Below, piece by piece: positions 43,498 through 51,547 of a stretch of DNA of 55,408 bases (the first letter of the stretch is position 1; each line of letters opens with the position of its first letter). A program made the translations under genes and the position numbers. This DNA is from Dyella choica (GTDB taxonomy: Bacteria; Pseudomonadota; Gammaproteobacteria; Xanthomonadales; Rhodanobacteraceae), in assembly GCF_003977665.1 (NCBI RefSeq), contig NZ_RYYV01000003.1, positions 345,885-401,292 of the forward strand. The letters are read 5' to 3'. The notes below the pieces were generated by a model. That model ran no database searches and was not told where the DNA came from. It saw nothing but the letters and a program-made list of their open reading frames with translations.

Positions 43498-43929
43498 GTG
43501 ATCCAAATCCGCCGCAATGCCTTGGTGAAATATTCGCCGACGCAGATGTTCGACCTGGTCAACGAGGTCGAAGCATACCCAAAGCGCTTCGCCTGGTGTG
43601 GCAACGCCGAGGTGATCGAGCGCGGGGACAACATGCTGGTGGCTCGGCTGGATCTCAAGTTCGCCGGTTTCCATCACAGCTTCACCACCCGCAACATCAT
43701 CGACCGCCCGCGGCGCCTGCAGGTTAGCCTGGTCAACGGGCCGTTCCGCAGCCTGGAGGGCTTCTGGGACTTCATCCCGCTTGGCACGGACGGCTGCAAG
43801 GTCGCGCTGGAGCTGGATTTCGACTACGCCGGCCGACTGGGCGGCACCGCCCTGAAGCTGGGTTTCCAGGGCCTGGCCAACCGCATGGTGGACGATTTCT
43901 GCCGCGAGGCGGACAAGGTCTATGGCTGA
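43498..43929 (+). CDS. ratA: RatA-family START-domain protein (COQ10-like)
   Basis: A 143-residue protein read from GTG ([21 protein letters not shown]), with GGGG 5-8 bp upstream. START/Coq10 pattern: [47 protein letters not shown], and the C-terminal amphipathic helix [19 protein letters not shown]. The family was described in E. coli as the ribosome-association toxin RatA/PasT and also as a ubiquinone-handling protein; the latter fits its conservation better. The end overlaps rnfH by 8 bp. Confidence 0.92.
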   Translation: MIQIRRNALVKYSPTQMFDLVNEVEAYPKRFAWCGNAEVIERGDNMLVARLDLKFAGFHHSFTTRNIIDRPRRLQVSLVNGPFRSLEGFWDFIPLGTDGCKVALELDFDYAGRLGGTALKLGFQGLANRMVDDFCREADKVYG

Positions 43930-44197
43930 GCGCATCACGGTGGAGGTGGTTTGCGCCATGCCGGAACGCCAACTGCTGCGCCGGGTGAGTCTGCCGGCCG
44001 GGAGTTCCGTGCTGCAGGCGGTGCAGCAATCGGGGATCCTGGATGAGCTGCGCGAGCGGGTGTTCGATCCTGAGCGCTTGGGGCTTTTTTCCCGCCGTGT
44101 GGCGGCCGACGAGACCTTACAGGATGGCGACCGGGTGGAAATCTACCGGCCGCTTACGCTCGATCCGAAAGATGCGCGGCGCCGCCGCGCCAGGTAG
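43922..44197 (+). CDS. rnfH: RnfH-family ubiquitin-like protein
   Basis: A 91-residue beta-grasp protein: ITVEVVCAMPERQLLRRVSLPAGSS, VLQAVQQSGIL, and the ending DGDRVEIYRPLTLDPKDARRRRA are diagnostic of RnfH (PasI/RatB). Overlaps ratA by 8 bp, the conserved pair found next to smpB. Proposed historically as an antitoxin; the evidence for a true toxin-antitoxin pair is weak. Confidence 0.93.
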   Translation: MAERITVEVVCAMPERQLLRRVSLPAGSSVLQAVQQSGILDELRERVFDPERLGLFSRRVAADETLQDGDRVEIYRPLTLDPKDARRRRAR

Positions 44198-44213
44198 AGC
44201 TGGCTGCTTGCGA

Positions 44214-44675
44214 TCAGTTCGGATCGCCGCTGCTGTCGTCCCCGCTCTTCTCGCCGCCCGCATTGGGGCTCTTGTCGCCGGAAGTGTCGTTGACGTCGTA
44301 CTTGGTCTTGTACTTGTTGCTCTGCTGCACCAGCTTCTGCGCATCCTGGAAATACAGGTTGCCGTCGGTGCGCACCAGCACGTCGTTGTTGAAGTAAAGG
44401 CTCATGTTGTTGACCTTCATCTTCTCGCCACGGTGCGAATAGGTGGACACGTAATCCCAGCGATTCTGGTTGAACGGCGTGGAGACGGAAGGGGTGCCCA
44501 GCAGCACCAGCACTTGGCGCTTGGTCAGACCCGGCTTGAGCTGGTCGGAAAGGTTCTTGTCGATGGTTTTATCGAACAGATTGCCCTGGGCGACGTCGGG
44601 GGTGTACACGAGATGGCAACCGGCGAGCGAAAGCGCCAGCGTGGCATAGCCCAGTGTGCGAATCAGCTTTTGCAT
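44214..44675 (-). CDS. bamE: Outer-membrane assembly lipoprotein BamE
   Basis: A 153-residue lipoprotein (MQKLIRTLGYATLALSLAGC, lipobox LAGC, lipid Cys 20) and part of the BAM complex that inserts beta-barrel proteins. BamE motifs: VYTPDVAQGN, LKPGLTKRQVLVLLGTPSV, FNQNRWDYVSTY, and NMSLYFNNDVLVRTDG. A Ser/Gly/Asp-rich tail extends beyond the fold. Divergent from fur, the usual Xanthomonadales order. Confidence 0.94.
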   Translation of the reverse strand: MQKLIRTLGYATLALSLAGCHLVYTPDVAQGNLFDKTIDKNLSDQLKPGLTKRQVLVLLGTPSVSTPFNQNRWDYVSTYSHRGEKMKVNNMSLYFNNDVLVRTDGNLYFQDAQKLVQQSNKYKTKYDVNDTSGDKSPNAGGEKSGDDSSGDPN

Positions 44676-44750
44676 TCGTAGTGCGTCCGGATCGTGAAGG
44701 TGTCGATGATACACTAATGGCTTGATTCCACCGTGTATCGGGAGCTTGCC

Positions 44751-45167
44751 ATGGAGCAGGAAACTCAAGAACTCCGTAAGGCCGGGCTGAAGGTTACCCA
44801 CCCCCGGATGCGCATACTCCAGATCTTCGAGGAAGACGGCGTCCGGCATCTGACGGCCGAGGACGTCTACAAGAAGCTGCTTGGGCACCAGGAAGACATC
44901 GGCCTGGCCACGGTGTACCGGGTGCTGACCCAGTTCGAGGCCGCCGGCATCCTCAGCAAGCACAATTTCGAGGGCGGGCAGGCGGTGTACGAACTGGATC
45001 GCGGCCAGCACCACGACCACATGATCGACGTTGACAGCGGAAAGGTGATCGAGTTCGTCAGCGAAGAGATCGAACGCCTGCAGCGCGAGATAGCGGCCAA
45101 GCACGGCTATGAGATCCAGGACCATAGCCTGGTGCTGTATGTGAAGCCGATGAACAGGAAGAAGTAG
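44751..45167 (+). CDS. fur: Ferric uptake regulator Fur
   Basis: A 138-residue iron-responsive repressor. The winged helix reads LKVTHPRMRILQIFEE...LTAEDVYKKLL...GLATVYRVLTQFEAAGIL, and the metal/dimer domain has NFEGGQAVYELDRGQHHDHMIDVDSGKVIEF. The protein has no cysteine at all; where E. coli Fur has the structural zinc CxxC, this one reads DVDS. GGGAG precedes the ATG. Divergent from bamE. It likely controls siderophore and iron-uptake genes elsewhere. Confidence 0.95.
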   Translation: MEQETQELRKAGLKVTHPRMRILQIFEEDGVRHLTAEDVYKKLLGHQEDIGLATVYRVLTQFEAAGILSKHNFEGGQAVYELDRGQHHDHMIDVDSGKVIEFVSEEIERLQREIAAKHGYEIQDHSLVLYVKPMNRKK

Positions 45168-45263
45168 GGAGCCAGGTCAGAAGCTCGCCGGATCAGCTCC
45201 CTTCCCGACGTAGAGCCGTATTCGCTTGAGTCATTGATTTCGCTTTGAAAAAGCGACGGGCAG

Positions 45264-45303
45264 AAAAAAAGCCGCGGGAGGACTCCTGTCCACCCTGCGG
45301 CTT
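45264..45303 (-). terminator. Strong extended terminator hairpin on the minus strand
   Basis: On the minus strand AAGCCGC-A-GGGTGGAC pairs with GTCCTCCC-GCGGCTT and runs into TTTTTTT. It ends a transcript coming from the 45.4-kb side, where no protein gene lies, pointing to an RNA gene. It also faces the end of fur. Confidence 0.85.
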
Positions 45304-45457
45304 ACCGTTGTCTCTTGACTGCGATGTATCGGAATTGCTCGCGATACGTGCATATGTCCAGACTCCGGCGGAGTGGCATCCTGCCACTCTTCGAGTCCGC
45401 CGTCCCCACGGCTGACTCGCGCTCACCGTCTCGCGACGGCGGCTCCCCCACATCGAT
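45264..45457 (-). ncRNA. Candidate structured small RNA between fur and the MASE1 kinase
   Basis: Read on the minus strand, a TAGGAT -10-like box (45469-45464) is followed by about 190 nt with several strong hairpins: GAGTCAGCCGT-GGGG-ACGGCGGACTC, then GAGTGGCAGGATGCCACTC, then ACTCCGCCGGAGT, ending in the strong terminator. There is no open frame with a ribosome site. I could not match it to 6S, SRP, RNase P or a known riboswitch by eye, so it is an unassigned sRNA candidate. No convincing -35 box is seen. Confidence 0.5.
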
Positions 45458-45516
45458 GGAGTGATCCTAACGAAGCCTTTACGCAGCCGGTATTGGAAAA
45501 TTTCCTAGTTGTAGTG

Positions 45517-47100
45517 TCACAAGTCACTGGTTTCAGGGCGGGATATGCTGCTTCGCAGCAAAACCCGCATGTGAACGCCCTGGCCGTCAGGCCTGAGGCG
45601 GAACAGCCCGCCCAATGAAGTGACACGGTCGCGCATGCCCTGCAGGCCCCGCCCGCCGCGCGGCACGCGGTGCGGCAGGCCGACGCCATTGTCCCGGATG
45701 TCCAGCAAGGCCAGGGCCGCGCCCGCCCGCTCGCCAATGCGCAGGCGCAAGCGGAATACCGAAGCCTGGGAATGTTTTACGGCGTTGGTGGCGCTTTCCT
45801 GGGCCAGCCGGTAGATCGCGGTGCGGATGTCGTCCTCCAGCAGGCGAGGGTCGCCGTGCAACTCGGTGTGGTAGATCATGCCGGCGGTGGCCAGCAGGTC
45901 GCGGATCGGGCCCTCGTCCAGCGCGCGCATCAGGCCGAATTCGTCGAGCACTGCCGGGCGCAGGTCGTCCATAACGCGGTGCAGGGCACGGCGCATGTGG
46001 GCCAGGATGTCGTTGATCGAAGTGCCGATGTCGCCCATGCCGGCCTGTTTCAGGCGGGTCTGGGCCAGCTTCACGTGGGTCTGGATGGCGGTGAGGTTCT
46101 GGCCCAGTTCGTCGTGCAGTTCGGCGGCCATGTGGCGGCGCTGGTTTTCTTCTGCCTGCATATTGCCGCGCGCGGCGTCGCGCAGCTGGCGTGCCAGGTG
46201 ATCCAGGCGCCGGTTCACCGCGGCGAGGTACACGTTCTGCTCTGCCATGCGTGCGCTGCTGCGGCGTAGCGCATCGGTGGCCGAGCCCAGCATCAGTGCG
46301 CCGGTACCGGCCACGGCGAGGAACATGTGCGAGGAGGCAGTCGGTATGACGTGGGTGAATACGCGGTCGACCACGGCCATGCCGAGGCTCGACACCAGCA
46401 TGGACAGGCTGGCCCCGCGCCAGCCATGCCGGAAAGCGAAGAACAGCACCGGCGCCAGCGACAGGATGCGTGCGAATTCGCGTTGCGGGGCCGCCTGTTC
46501 GGTGAGGATCAGCAGGATCACCAGGGCCGGCAGCATCACCAGCAAGCCATCCATCAGCAGTTCGGAGATCTCCTGTTTCGACGGACGTATGCGCCACAGC
46601 ATGATCAGCGGCGGCACGATCAGCAGCAGGCCGACGTAATTGCCGAGCACCTCATTGCCGAAGCCTTCCAGCAAACCGTTCGAGGGCAGCTCGTTGAGCA
46701 AGGCCATCATCAGGGCGTCGGTAGCCGTGGCCACCGCTCCGATGAAGCCACCGGCCAGCAGCAGGCGCGAGACTTCTTCCGGATCGCGCATGCTCGGCCG
46801 CAGGTTCGCGCGACGCAGCAGCCCCAGGCACAAGGCCACCGTCAGCGGCTGCGGCAGATCCCAAAAGACGAAGCTGTGCCAGTCGGAGCCGTACCAGTAC
46901 TCGATCGATGCGGCGACCGCCAGCTCGGCACTGATCAACCAGCTCCAGTAGCGCAGCGGCGACAGCAGCAATACGCCGAAGCGCAGGCCGAATTGCAGGG
47001 TCCAGTCCGGTTGCGTGGTAGGCCAGAGCAGGGCCCAAAGCAGGCCGTAGCCGAGGCCGACGACGGGGCCGGAGGTAAGCAGGGAGAGTTTTAGACGCAT
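45517..47100 (-). CDS. MASE1 sensor histidine kinase (HisKA_3 type)
   Basis: A 527-residue inner-membrane kinase. Residues about 5-285 are the MASE1 integral membrane sensor (eight or so spans). A coiled coil leads to the HisKA_3 box with phospho-His in RHMAAELHDELGQNLTAIQ. The HATPase has ESATNAVKHSQAS (N-box), DIRDNGVGLP (G1) and GGRGLQGMRDRVTSLGG (G2). It pairs with the divergent NarL-type regulator 77 bp away. Ligand unknown. It is the intact paralogue of the degenerate sensor at 13472-15118. Confidence 0.92.
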   Translation of the reverse strand: MRLKLSLLTSGPVVGLGYGLLWALLWPTTQPDWTLQFGLRFGVLLLSPLRYWSWLISAELAVAASIEYWYGSDWHSFVFWDLPQPLTVALCLGLLRRANLRPSMRDPEEVSRLLLAGGFIGAVATATDALMMALLNELPSNGLLEGFGNEVLGNYVGLLLIVPPLIMLWRIRPSKQEISELLMDGLLVMLPALVILLILTEQAAPQREFARILSLAPVLFFAFRHGWRGASLSMLVSSLGMAVVDRVFTHVIPTASSHMFLAVAGTGALMLGSATDALRRSSARMAEQNVYLAAVNRRLDHLARQLRDAARGNMQAEENQRRHMAAELHDELGQNLTAIQTHVKLAQTRLKQAGMGDIGTSINDILAHMRRALHRVMDDLRPAVLDEFGLMRALDEGPIRDLLATAGMIYHTELHGDPRLLEDDIRTAIYRLAQESATNAVKHSQASVFRLRLRIGERAGAALALLDIRDNGVGLPHRVPRGGRGLQGMRDRVTSLGGLFRLRPDGQGVHMRVLLRSSISRPETSDL

Positions 47101-47177
47101 GTGCGGATGTTAGCGGGCGGTGGCCGTTTCGTGACGCGAGCCCGATGTAGGCTGACAGATTTGCTACAGTGCCTCCC

Positions 47178-47813
47178 ATGCACAGCATTGTCCTGGTCGA
47201 TGATCACGCCATAGTCCGCGAGGGGTTCAAACGGCTCATTGAAATGGAGCCGGACCTCGAGGTGGTGGCCGAGTGCCGCAACGCCGACGACGCGGTGGAG
47301 GCGATCGGCCAGTTCCGCCCGGACCTGGTGGCCCTGGATCTGTCCTTGCCGGACGGCAGCGGGCTGCCTTTGATCGAACACCTGCGCAGCGTCGCCACGC
47401 ATACGCGCATCGTGGTGCTGAGCATGCACGATGGCGAACCCTACGTATCGGAAGCGTTGCGGCGCGGAGCCAGCGGCTACGTCACCAAGGGCGTCGCTCC
47501 GGAGGAACTGGTGGCCGGCCTGCGGGCGGTGATGCGTGGCGAGCAATTCCTCAGTTCCGATTTGCGGCAGCGGCGCAAGGACCGGCCGAACGACACGCTT
47601 GATCCGATCGATCGGCTTACCGCGCGCGAACACGAGGTGTTCCTGTTGCTGGCGGCGGGACGTGCCCCAAAGCAGGTGGCGGCGGAGCTGGGGATCGGGC
47701 AGAAGACGGTGTACATCCACCGCGCCAGCCTGATGGGCAAGCTGGGGGCGGGGTCGGAACTGGATCTTTATCGCATCGCCAGCGAGCGGGGGCTGCTGCC
47801 TATCCGCACGTAG
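47178..47813 (+). CDS. NarL/FixJ-family response regulator
   Basis: A 211-residue protein. The receiver domain opens IVLVDDHAIVREGFKRL, with phospho-Asp near 54 in LVALDLSLPDGSG and Lys near 104 in GYVTKGV. The LuxR-type HTH lies at about 148-205 (LTAREHEVFLLLAAGRAPKQVAAELGIGQKTVYIHRASLMGKLG). A TACAGT -10-like box (47165-47170) ends 7 bp before the ATG and there is no Shine-Dalgarno sequence, suggesting a leaderless mRNA. Partner of the divergent MASE1 kinase; similar in layout to UhpA-type regulators. Target genes are not evident. Confidence 0.93.
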   Translation: MHSIVLVDDHAIVREGFKRLIEMEPDLEVVAECRNADDAVEAIGQFRPDLVALDLSLPDGSGLPLIEHLRSVATHTRIVVLSMHDGEPYVSEALRRGASGYVTKGVAPEELVAGLRAVMRGEQFLSSDLRQRRKDRPNDTLDPIDRLTAREHEVFLLLAAGRAPKQVAAELGIGQKTVYIHRASLMGKLGAGSELDLYRIASERGLLPIRT

Positions 47814-47815
47814 CA

Positions 47816-47891
47816 CGTAGGCTGGGATAACAATCCCGGCATCGCTGGTGTCGCATGCATGGCAATGCTGGGATTGTCATCCCAGCCTACG
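47816..47891. repeat. Long palindromic intergenic repeat, copy R6
   Basis: CGTAGGCTGGGATAACAATCCCGGC pairs with GCTGGGATTGTCATCCCAGCCTACG. It fills almost exactly the 82-bp gap between the convergent response-regulator and recN genes and may act as a bidirectional transcript end. Confidence 0.88.
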
Positions 47892-47895
47892 CTTC

Positions 47896-49566
47896 CTAAG
47901 CCTGTGCCTGCTCCAGCATCTTCTTTGCATGCGCCCGTGTTTCGCGCGTGATTTCCACGCCGCCCAGCATGCGCGCCAGTTCATCGCGCCGGCCCTCGGC
48001 ATTCAATGCCTCGATGCGTGTCTGCGTGGAATTGCCTGCGGCATGTTTGCTTACGCGCAAATGCGCGTGGCCTTGCGCGGCCACCTGCGGCAAATGCGTC
48101 ACGCACAACACCTGGCAGCGCGAGCCCAGTGCACGCAGTTTCTGGCCGACCACTTCGGCCACCGCGCCACCGATGCCGGTGTCGACTTCGTCGAAAACCA
48201 TGCAGCCAATGGTGTCCTTGCCCAGGGTTGCCACCTCGATACCCAGGCTGATGCGGGCGAGTTCGCCGCCCGAGGCGACCTTGCGCAGCGGACGCGGTGG
48301 CTGGCCGGGATTGGCGCTCACCAACAGTTCGCAGCGCTCGCGGCCTTGCGGGTCGGGATCGCTGTTTTCGGCAGTTTCCAGGGCCACCTGCAGCACACCG
48401 CCGGCCATGCCCAGCTCGGCCATCAGGCTGCTGACTTCCTTGCCCAAGCGCTTGGCGGCGGTTTGCCGCGCCTTGCCCAGGGCTTCGGCGGCCTTGTCGT
48501 AGTCGCGTTGCAGCTGGGCACGCTGTGTTTCCAGCCGTTCCAGCGCTTCGCCGGCGTTTTCCAGTTCGCTCAGTTCGGCCTGCAGGGCGATGCGCCGGGG
48601 ATCGAGTTCGGCGACCGGCAGGCGATGTTTGCGCGAGAGTTCATGCAGCCGCATGAGATGGGTATCCACTTCGGCGTAGCGTTCGGGATCGAGGTCTACG
48701 TCCTGCGCGTAGCGGCCCAGGCTGTCGACCGCTTCATTGAGCTGGATCTGTGCGCTGTCGAGCAGGTCGAGCATCGGTGCGAGGCGATCGTCCAGCGCGG
48801 CGAGGCGGCTGAGTTCGGCATGTGCGCGGCCCAACGACGAACGCAGGGCGAATTCACCCTCGCCATCGAGCAGGTCGACGACGCCGGTGACGCCTTCGGT
48901 GAGCTTGCTGGCATTGGCCAGCCGCTTGTGGCTGCTTTCCAGTTCGGCCAGCTCGGCGGCGGGCAACGCCCACTTTTCCAGTTCGGAAAGCTCGTGCCGC
49001 AGCAAGCCCAGGCGATGCTCGCGGTCGTCGCCGCCGGCCAGTTTGCGGATGCGTACGCCGAGTTCGCGCCACTGCTGGGCCAACTCACGCACCTGTGCCA
49101 CACGCGTTTCGTTTTCGGCGTAGGCGTCCAGCAGGTTCAGCTGATGTGCGCGATCCAGCAGCGCCTGGTGTTCGTGCTGGCCATGGATTTCCACCAGCAA
49201 GGCGGCCAGTTCACCGATCTGGCTGAGGGTGGCGGGGCGGCCGTTGATCCAGGCGCGTGAGCTGCCCTCGGTGCGGATCACGCGGCGCAGCTGGCAGGCG
49301 CCGTCTTCGTCCAGTTCTTCGCGCTGCAGCCAGTCGCGCGCTTCGGGCAGCTTGGCCAGGTCGAATTCCGCGGCGAGTTCCGCGCGATCGCTGCCTGCAC
49401 GCACGATGCCGCTGTCGGCACGGGCGCCGGCCAGCAGCATCAGGGCATCGACCAGCAGCGACTTGCCTGCGCCGGTTTCGCCGCTGACGACGGTCAGGCC
49501 GGGACCGAACGCGATATCGGCTTCTTCGACGACGGCGAGATGGCGGACGTAAAGGGAAGTGAGCAT
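47896..49566 (-). CDS. recN: DNA repair protein RecN
   Basis: A 556-residue SMC-like ATPase acting at DNA double-strand breaks. Walker A is GETGAGKS at residues about 29-36; a long central coiled coil (about 155-370) follows; the signature motif is VASGGELARISLGIEV and Walker B MVFDEVDTGIGG, then the His switch CVTHLPQVAA. Length normal. Divergent from hrcA, the usual order. No obvious LexA box was seen in the 185-bp spacer. Confidence 0.97.
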   Translation of the reverse strand: MLTSLYVRHLAVVEEADIAFGPGLTVVSGETGAGKSLLVDALMLLAGARADSGIVRAGSDRAELAAEFDLAKLPEARDWLQREELDEDGACQLRRVIRTEGSSRAWINGRPATLSQIGELAALLVEIHGQHEHQALLDRAHQLNLLDAYAENETRVAQVRELAQQWRELGVRIRKLAGGDDREHRLGLLRHELSELEKWALPAAELAELESSHKRLANASKLTEGVTGVVDLLDGEGEFALRSSLGRAHAELSRLAALDDRLAPMLDLLDSAQIQLNEAVDSLGRYAQDVDLDPERYAEVDTHLMRLHELSRKHRLPVAELDPRRIALQAELSELENAGEALERLETQRAQLQRDYDKAAEALGKARQTAAKRLGKEVSSLMAELGMAGGVLQVALETAENSDPDPQGRERCELLVSANPGQPPRPLRKVASGGELARISLGIEVATLGKDTIGCMVFDEVDTGIGGAVAEVVGQKLRALGSRCQVLCVTHLPQVAAQGHAHLRVSKHAAGNSTQTRIEALNAEGRRDELARMLGGVEITRETRAHAKKMLEQAQA

Positions 49567-49751
49567 GGAGTGAGGATGGCAGTGGTCGGGCGAATTGTAA
49601 GTGGGAACGGGTTACAGGGAATGGGGAAGGCCAGGTGCGCCGCGAACTCGACGTTCCCCGGTCCGTGGCCCCGTTTCCCACCTTGCAGGCTTCCTTGCTT
49701 TCTTCCCCGCCAAACCTTATTTCTTAGCCGTCTCACGGATTGCCACAGCGC

Positions 49752-50807
49752 ATGTCTCGTCACCCTGGCCAAGAACTCGATGCCCGCGCTCGGCGTTTGC
49801 TGCGCACGTTGATCGCGCAGTACCTGATCGACGGCGAGCCGGTGGGCTCGCGCTCGCTGTCGCGTTCTTCGGGGCTGGACGTGAGCCCGGCCACCATTCG
49901 CAACGTCATGGCCGACCTGGAAGAGGCCGGCCTGGTCGCCTCGCCGCATACCTCGGCCGGGCGGATTCCTACCCCGCGCGGGCTGCGCCTGTTCGTCGAT
50001 AGCCTGATCGAACTGCAGCCGCTGGCGCGTGACGAGATGGTGCGGTTGCAGCGCGAGTTGCCGCCGGGTCCAGCCACGGTGCGCGATCTGGCCGGCAATG
50101 CCTCGGCCCTGCTGTCGGCCATGACCCATTTCGCGGGCGTGGTGATGGTGCCGCGCCAGACCGACTTCCCGCTGCGCCATATCGATTTCGTGGCGCTGCC
50201 CGAGGCACGCGTGCTGGTGATCCTGGTGTTTTCCGACAACCAGGTGCAGAACCGCGTGATCCAGCTGACCAAGCCCTTGGAGGGGCGGGTGCTGGAGCAG
50301 GCGGCCAATTACATCAACGAGCATTTTGCCGGCTTGCGCGTGGACGACATCCGCGCGCACCTGCTGCGCGAATTGCGCGAGGCCAGCAGCGAATTGCATC
50401 AGTTGCTGGCTCAGACGGTAGATCTGGCGGCGGCCTCGTTCGCGCCGCAGGACGAGGATGTGCTGGTCAGCGGGCAGACCAACCTGATGGCCTATTCGGA
50501 ACTGGGCAACGTGGAGCGCCTGCGCGAGTTGTTCGAGGCGTTCCAGAAAAAGAACGAGCTGCTGCAGCTGATGGAAACCTGCGCCAAGGCGCCCGGCGTG
50601 CGCCTGTTCATCGGCGAGGAATCGGGTTTCGCCCCGCTGGACGGCTGCAGCGTGGTCACTGCCAGCTACGGGGCGCAAGGCAGGCTGCTGGGCGCGGTGG
50701 GCGTGATCGGACCGACGCGCATGGCTTACGATCGCGTGATCCCGGTGGTGCAGGCCACCGCCCGGCTGCTCAGCGACGCCTTGAATCGCGCCGCTACGAC
50801 CTTATAA
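49752..50807 (+). CDS. hrcA: Heat-inducible transcription repressor HrcA
   Basis: A 351-residue repressor of chaperone genes. Winged-helix N-terminus: LDARARRLLRTLIAQYLIDGEPVGSR, SPATIRNVMADLEEAGL, HTSAGRIPTPRG. It is followed by the GAF-like domain and the ending GVIGPTRMAYDRVIPVV. ATG at 49752 is preferred to an in-frame TTG 12 bp earlier. First gene of the hrcA-grpE-dnaK cluster. No CIRCE element was found in the window, so its targets (often groESL) should lie elsewhere. Confidence 0.96.
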   Translation: MSRHPGQELDARARRLLRTLIAQYLIDGEPVGSRSLSRSSGLDVSPATIRNVMADLEEAGLVASPHTSAGRIPTPRGLRLFVDSLIELQPLARDEMVRLQRELPPGPATVRDLAGNASALLSAMTHFAGVVMVPRQTDFPLRHIDFVALPEARVLVILVFSDNQVQNRVIQLTKPLEGRVLEQAANYINEHFAGLRVDDIRAHLLRELREASSELHQLLAQTVDLAAASFAPQDEDVLVSGQTNLMAYSELGNVERLRELFEAFQKKNELLQLMETCAKAPGVRLFIGEESGFAPLDGCSVVTASYGAQGRLLGAVGVIGPTRMAYDRVIPVVQATARLLSDALNRAATTL

Positions 50808-50888
50808 CGGCAGGTTGGGAGGCGGGTCCACCCGCGTATTTTGATGGTCGGCAGTCTTGCCGGCCCAGGACGATGTTTGGAGTCATTC

Positions 50889-51425
50889 ATGCACAATAGC
50901 GATTCGCAATCGCCCAACGAGGCGCCTGAAACGGGCGCGCAGAACGCCGCGCCGAGCGATGAGCTCGAAGCGCTCAAGGCCAAACTGGCCGAGCTGGAAG
51001 CCGGCAACAAGGATTTGCGCGAAACCGTATTGCGCGAAAAGGCCGAGCTGGAAAACCAGCGCCGCCGGCTGCATCGCGACCTGGAGCAGGCGCGCCGTTT
51101 CGCCAACGAAAAGCTGCTCAACGACCTGCTGCCGGTCTACGACAGCCTGGAACGTGGCCTGGCCGTGGAAGGTGGCGACGTTGCCGCGATTCGCGAGGGG
51201 TTGAACCTCACCCTGAAAGAGCTGTTGCGCATTGCCGGCAATAACGGCCTGGTGCAGGTCGACCCGCTCGACCAGCCGCTGGATCCGGAGCGCCATCACG
51301 CGGTAAGCATGGTCGAAGCGCCCGGCAAGGCGCCCGGCACCGTCGTGGCGGTATTGCAGAAAGGCTACGTGCTGAATGATCGATTGTTGCGCCCGGCCCT
51401 GGTATCGGTGGCCAAGGACGACTAA
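50889..51425 (+). CDS. grpE: Nucleotide exchange factor GrpE
   Basis: A 178-residue DnaK co-chaperone. The N-terminal acidic/disordered part leads to a long dimer helix (about 25-75, KAELENQRRRLHRDLEQARRFA) and the C-terminal beta domain with PLDQPLDPERHHAV and TVVAVLQKGYVLNDRLLRPA, the family signature. GGAG lies 8 bp before the ATG. It sits 81 bp after hrcA and 122 bp before dnaK, which has its own promoter. Confidence 0.96.
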   Translation: MHNSDSQSPNEAPETGAQNAAPSDELEALKAKLAELEAGNKDLRETVLREKAELENQRRRLHRDLEQARRFANEKLLNDLLPVYDSLERGLAVEGGDVAAIREGLNLTLKELLRIAGNNGLVQVDPLDQPLDPERHHAVSMVEAPGKAPGTVVAVLQKGYVLNDRLLRPALVSVAKDD

Positions 51426-51464
51426 ACGGCAGCCGTAATTCCAGAACTGCGGGGTTCACTTGGT

Positions 51465-51493
51465 ATTGAACGTGATTCGCCAGAACCCCATCT
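51465..51493 (+). promoter_or_regulatory. Sigma-32 heat-shock promoter of dnaK
   Basis: ATTGAAC (51465-51471) and CCCCATCT (51486-51493) are separated by 14 bp, an excellent match to the RpoH consensus CTTGAA-N(11-16)-CCCCATnT. Transcription would begin around 51500, leaving a 48-nt leader before dnaK. Confidence 0.85.
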
Positions 51494-51547
51494 GACAACC
51501 ATTCGCGGCTGAGGGGCCGCATTCAAGTTTTCCGGAGCACACACATC

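Noticed and set aside
43498-44197. ratA-rnfH as a toxin-antitoxin system
   Set aside because: Despite the historical names, the pair is a conserved core-gene neighbour of smpB and bamE, and RatA fits a Coq10-type START protein. Not reported as a mobile toxin system.
45193-45453. 86-codon minus-strand open frame between fur and the MASE1 kinase
   Set aside because: It runs through the strong terminator and the hairpins of the proposed RNA, has no ribosome site and an Arg/Ser/Gly-rich random composition.
49567-51547. CIRCE operator for HrcA
   Set aside because: No TTAGCACTC-N9-GAGTGCTAA element was found before hrcA, grpE or dnaK. dnaK has a sigma-32 promoter instead.
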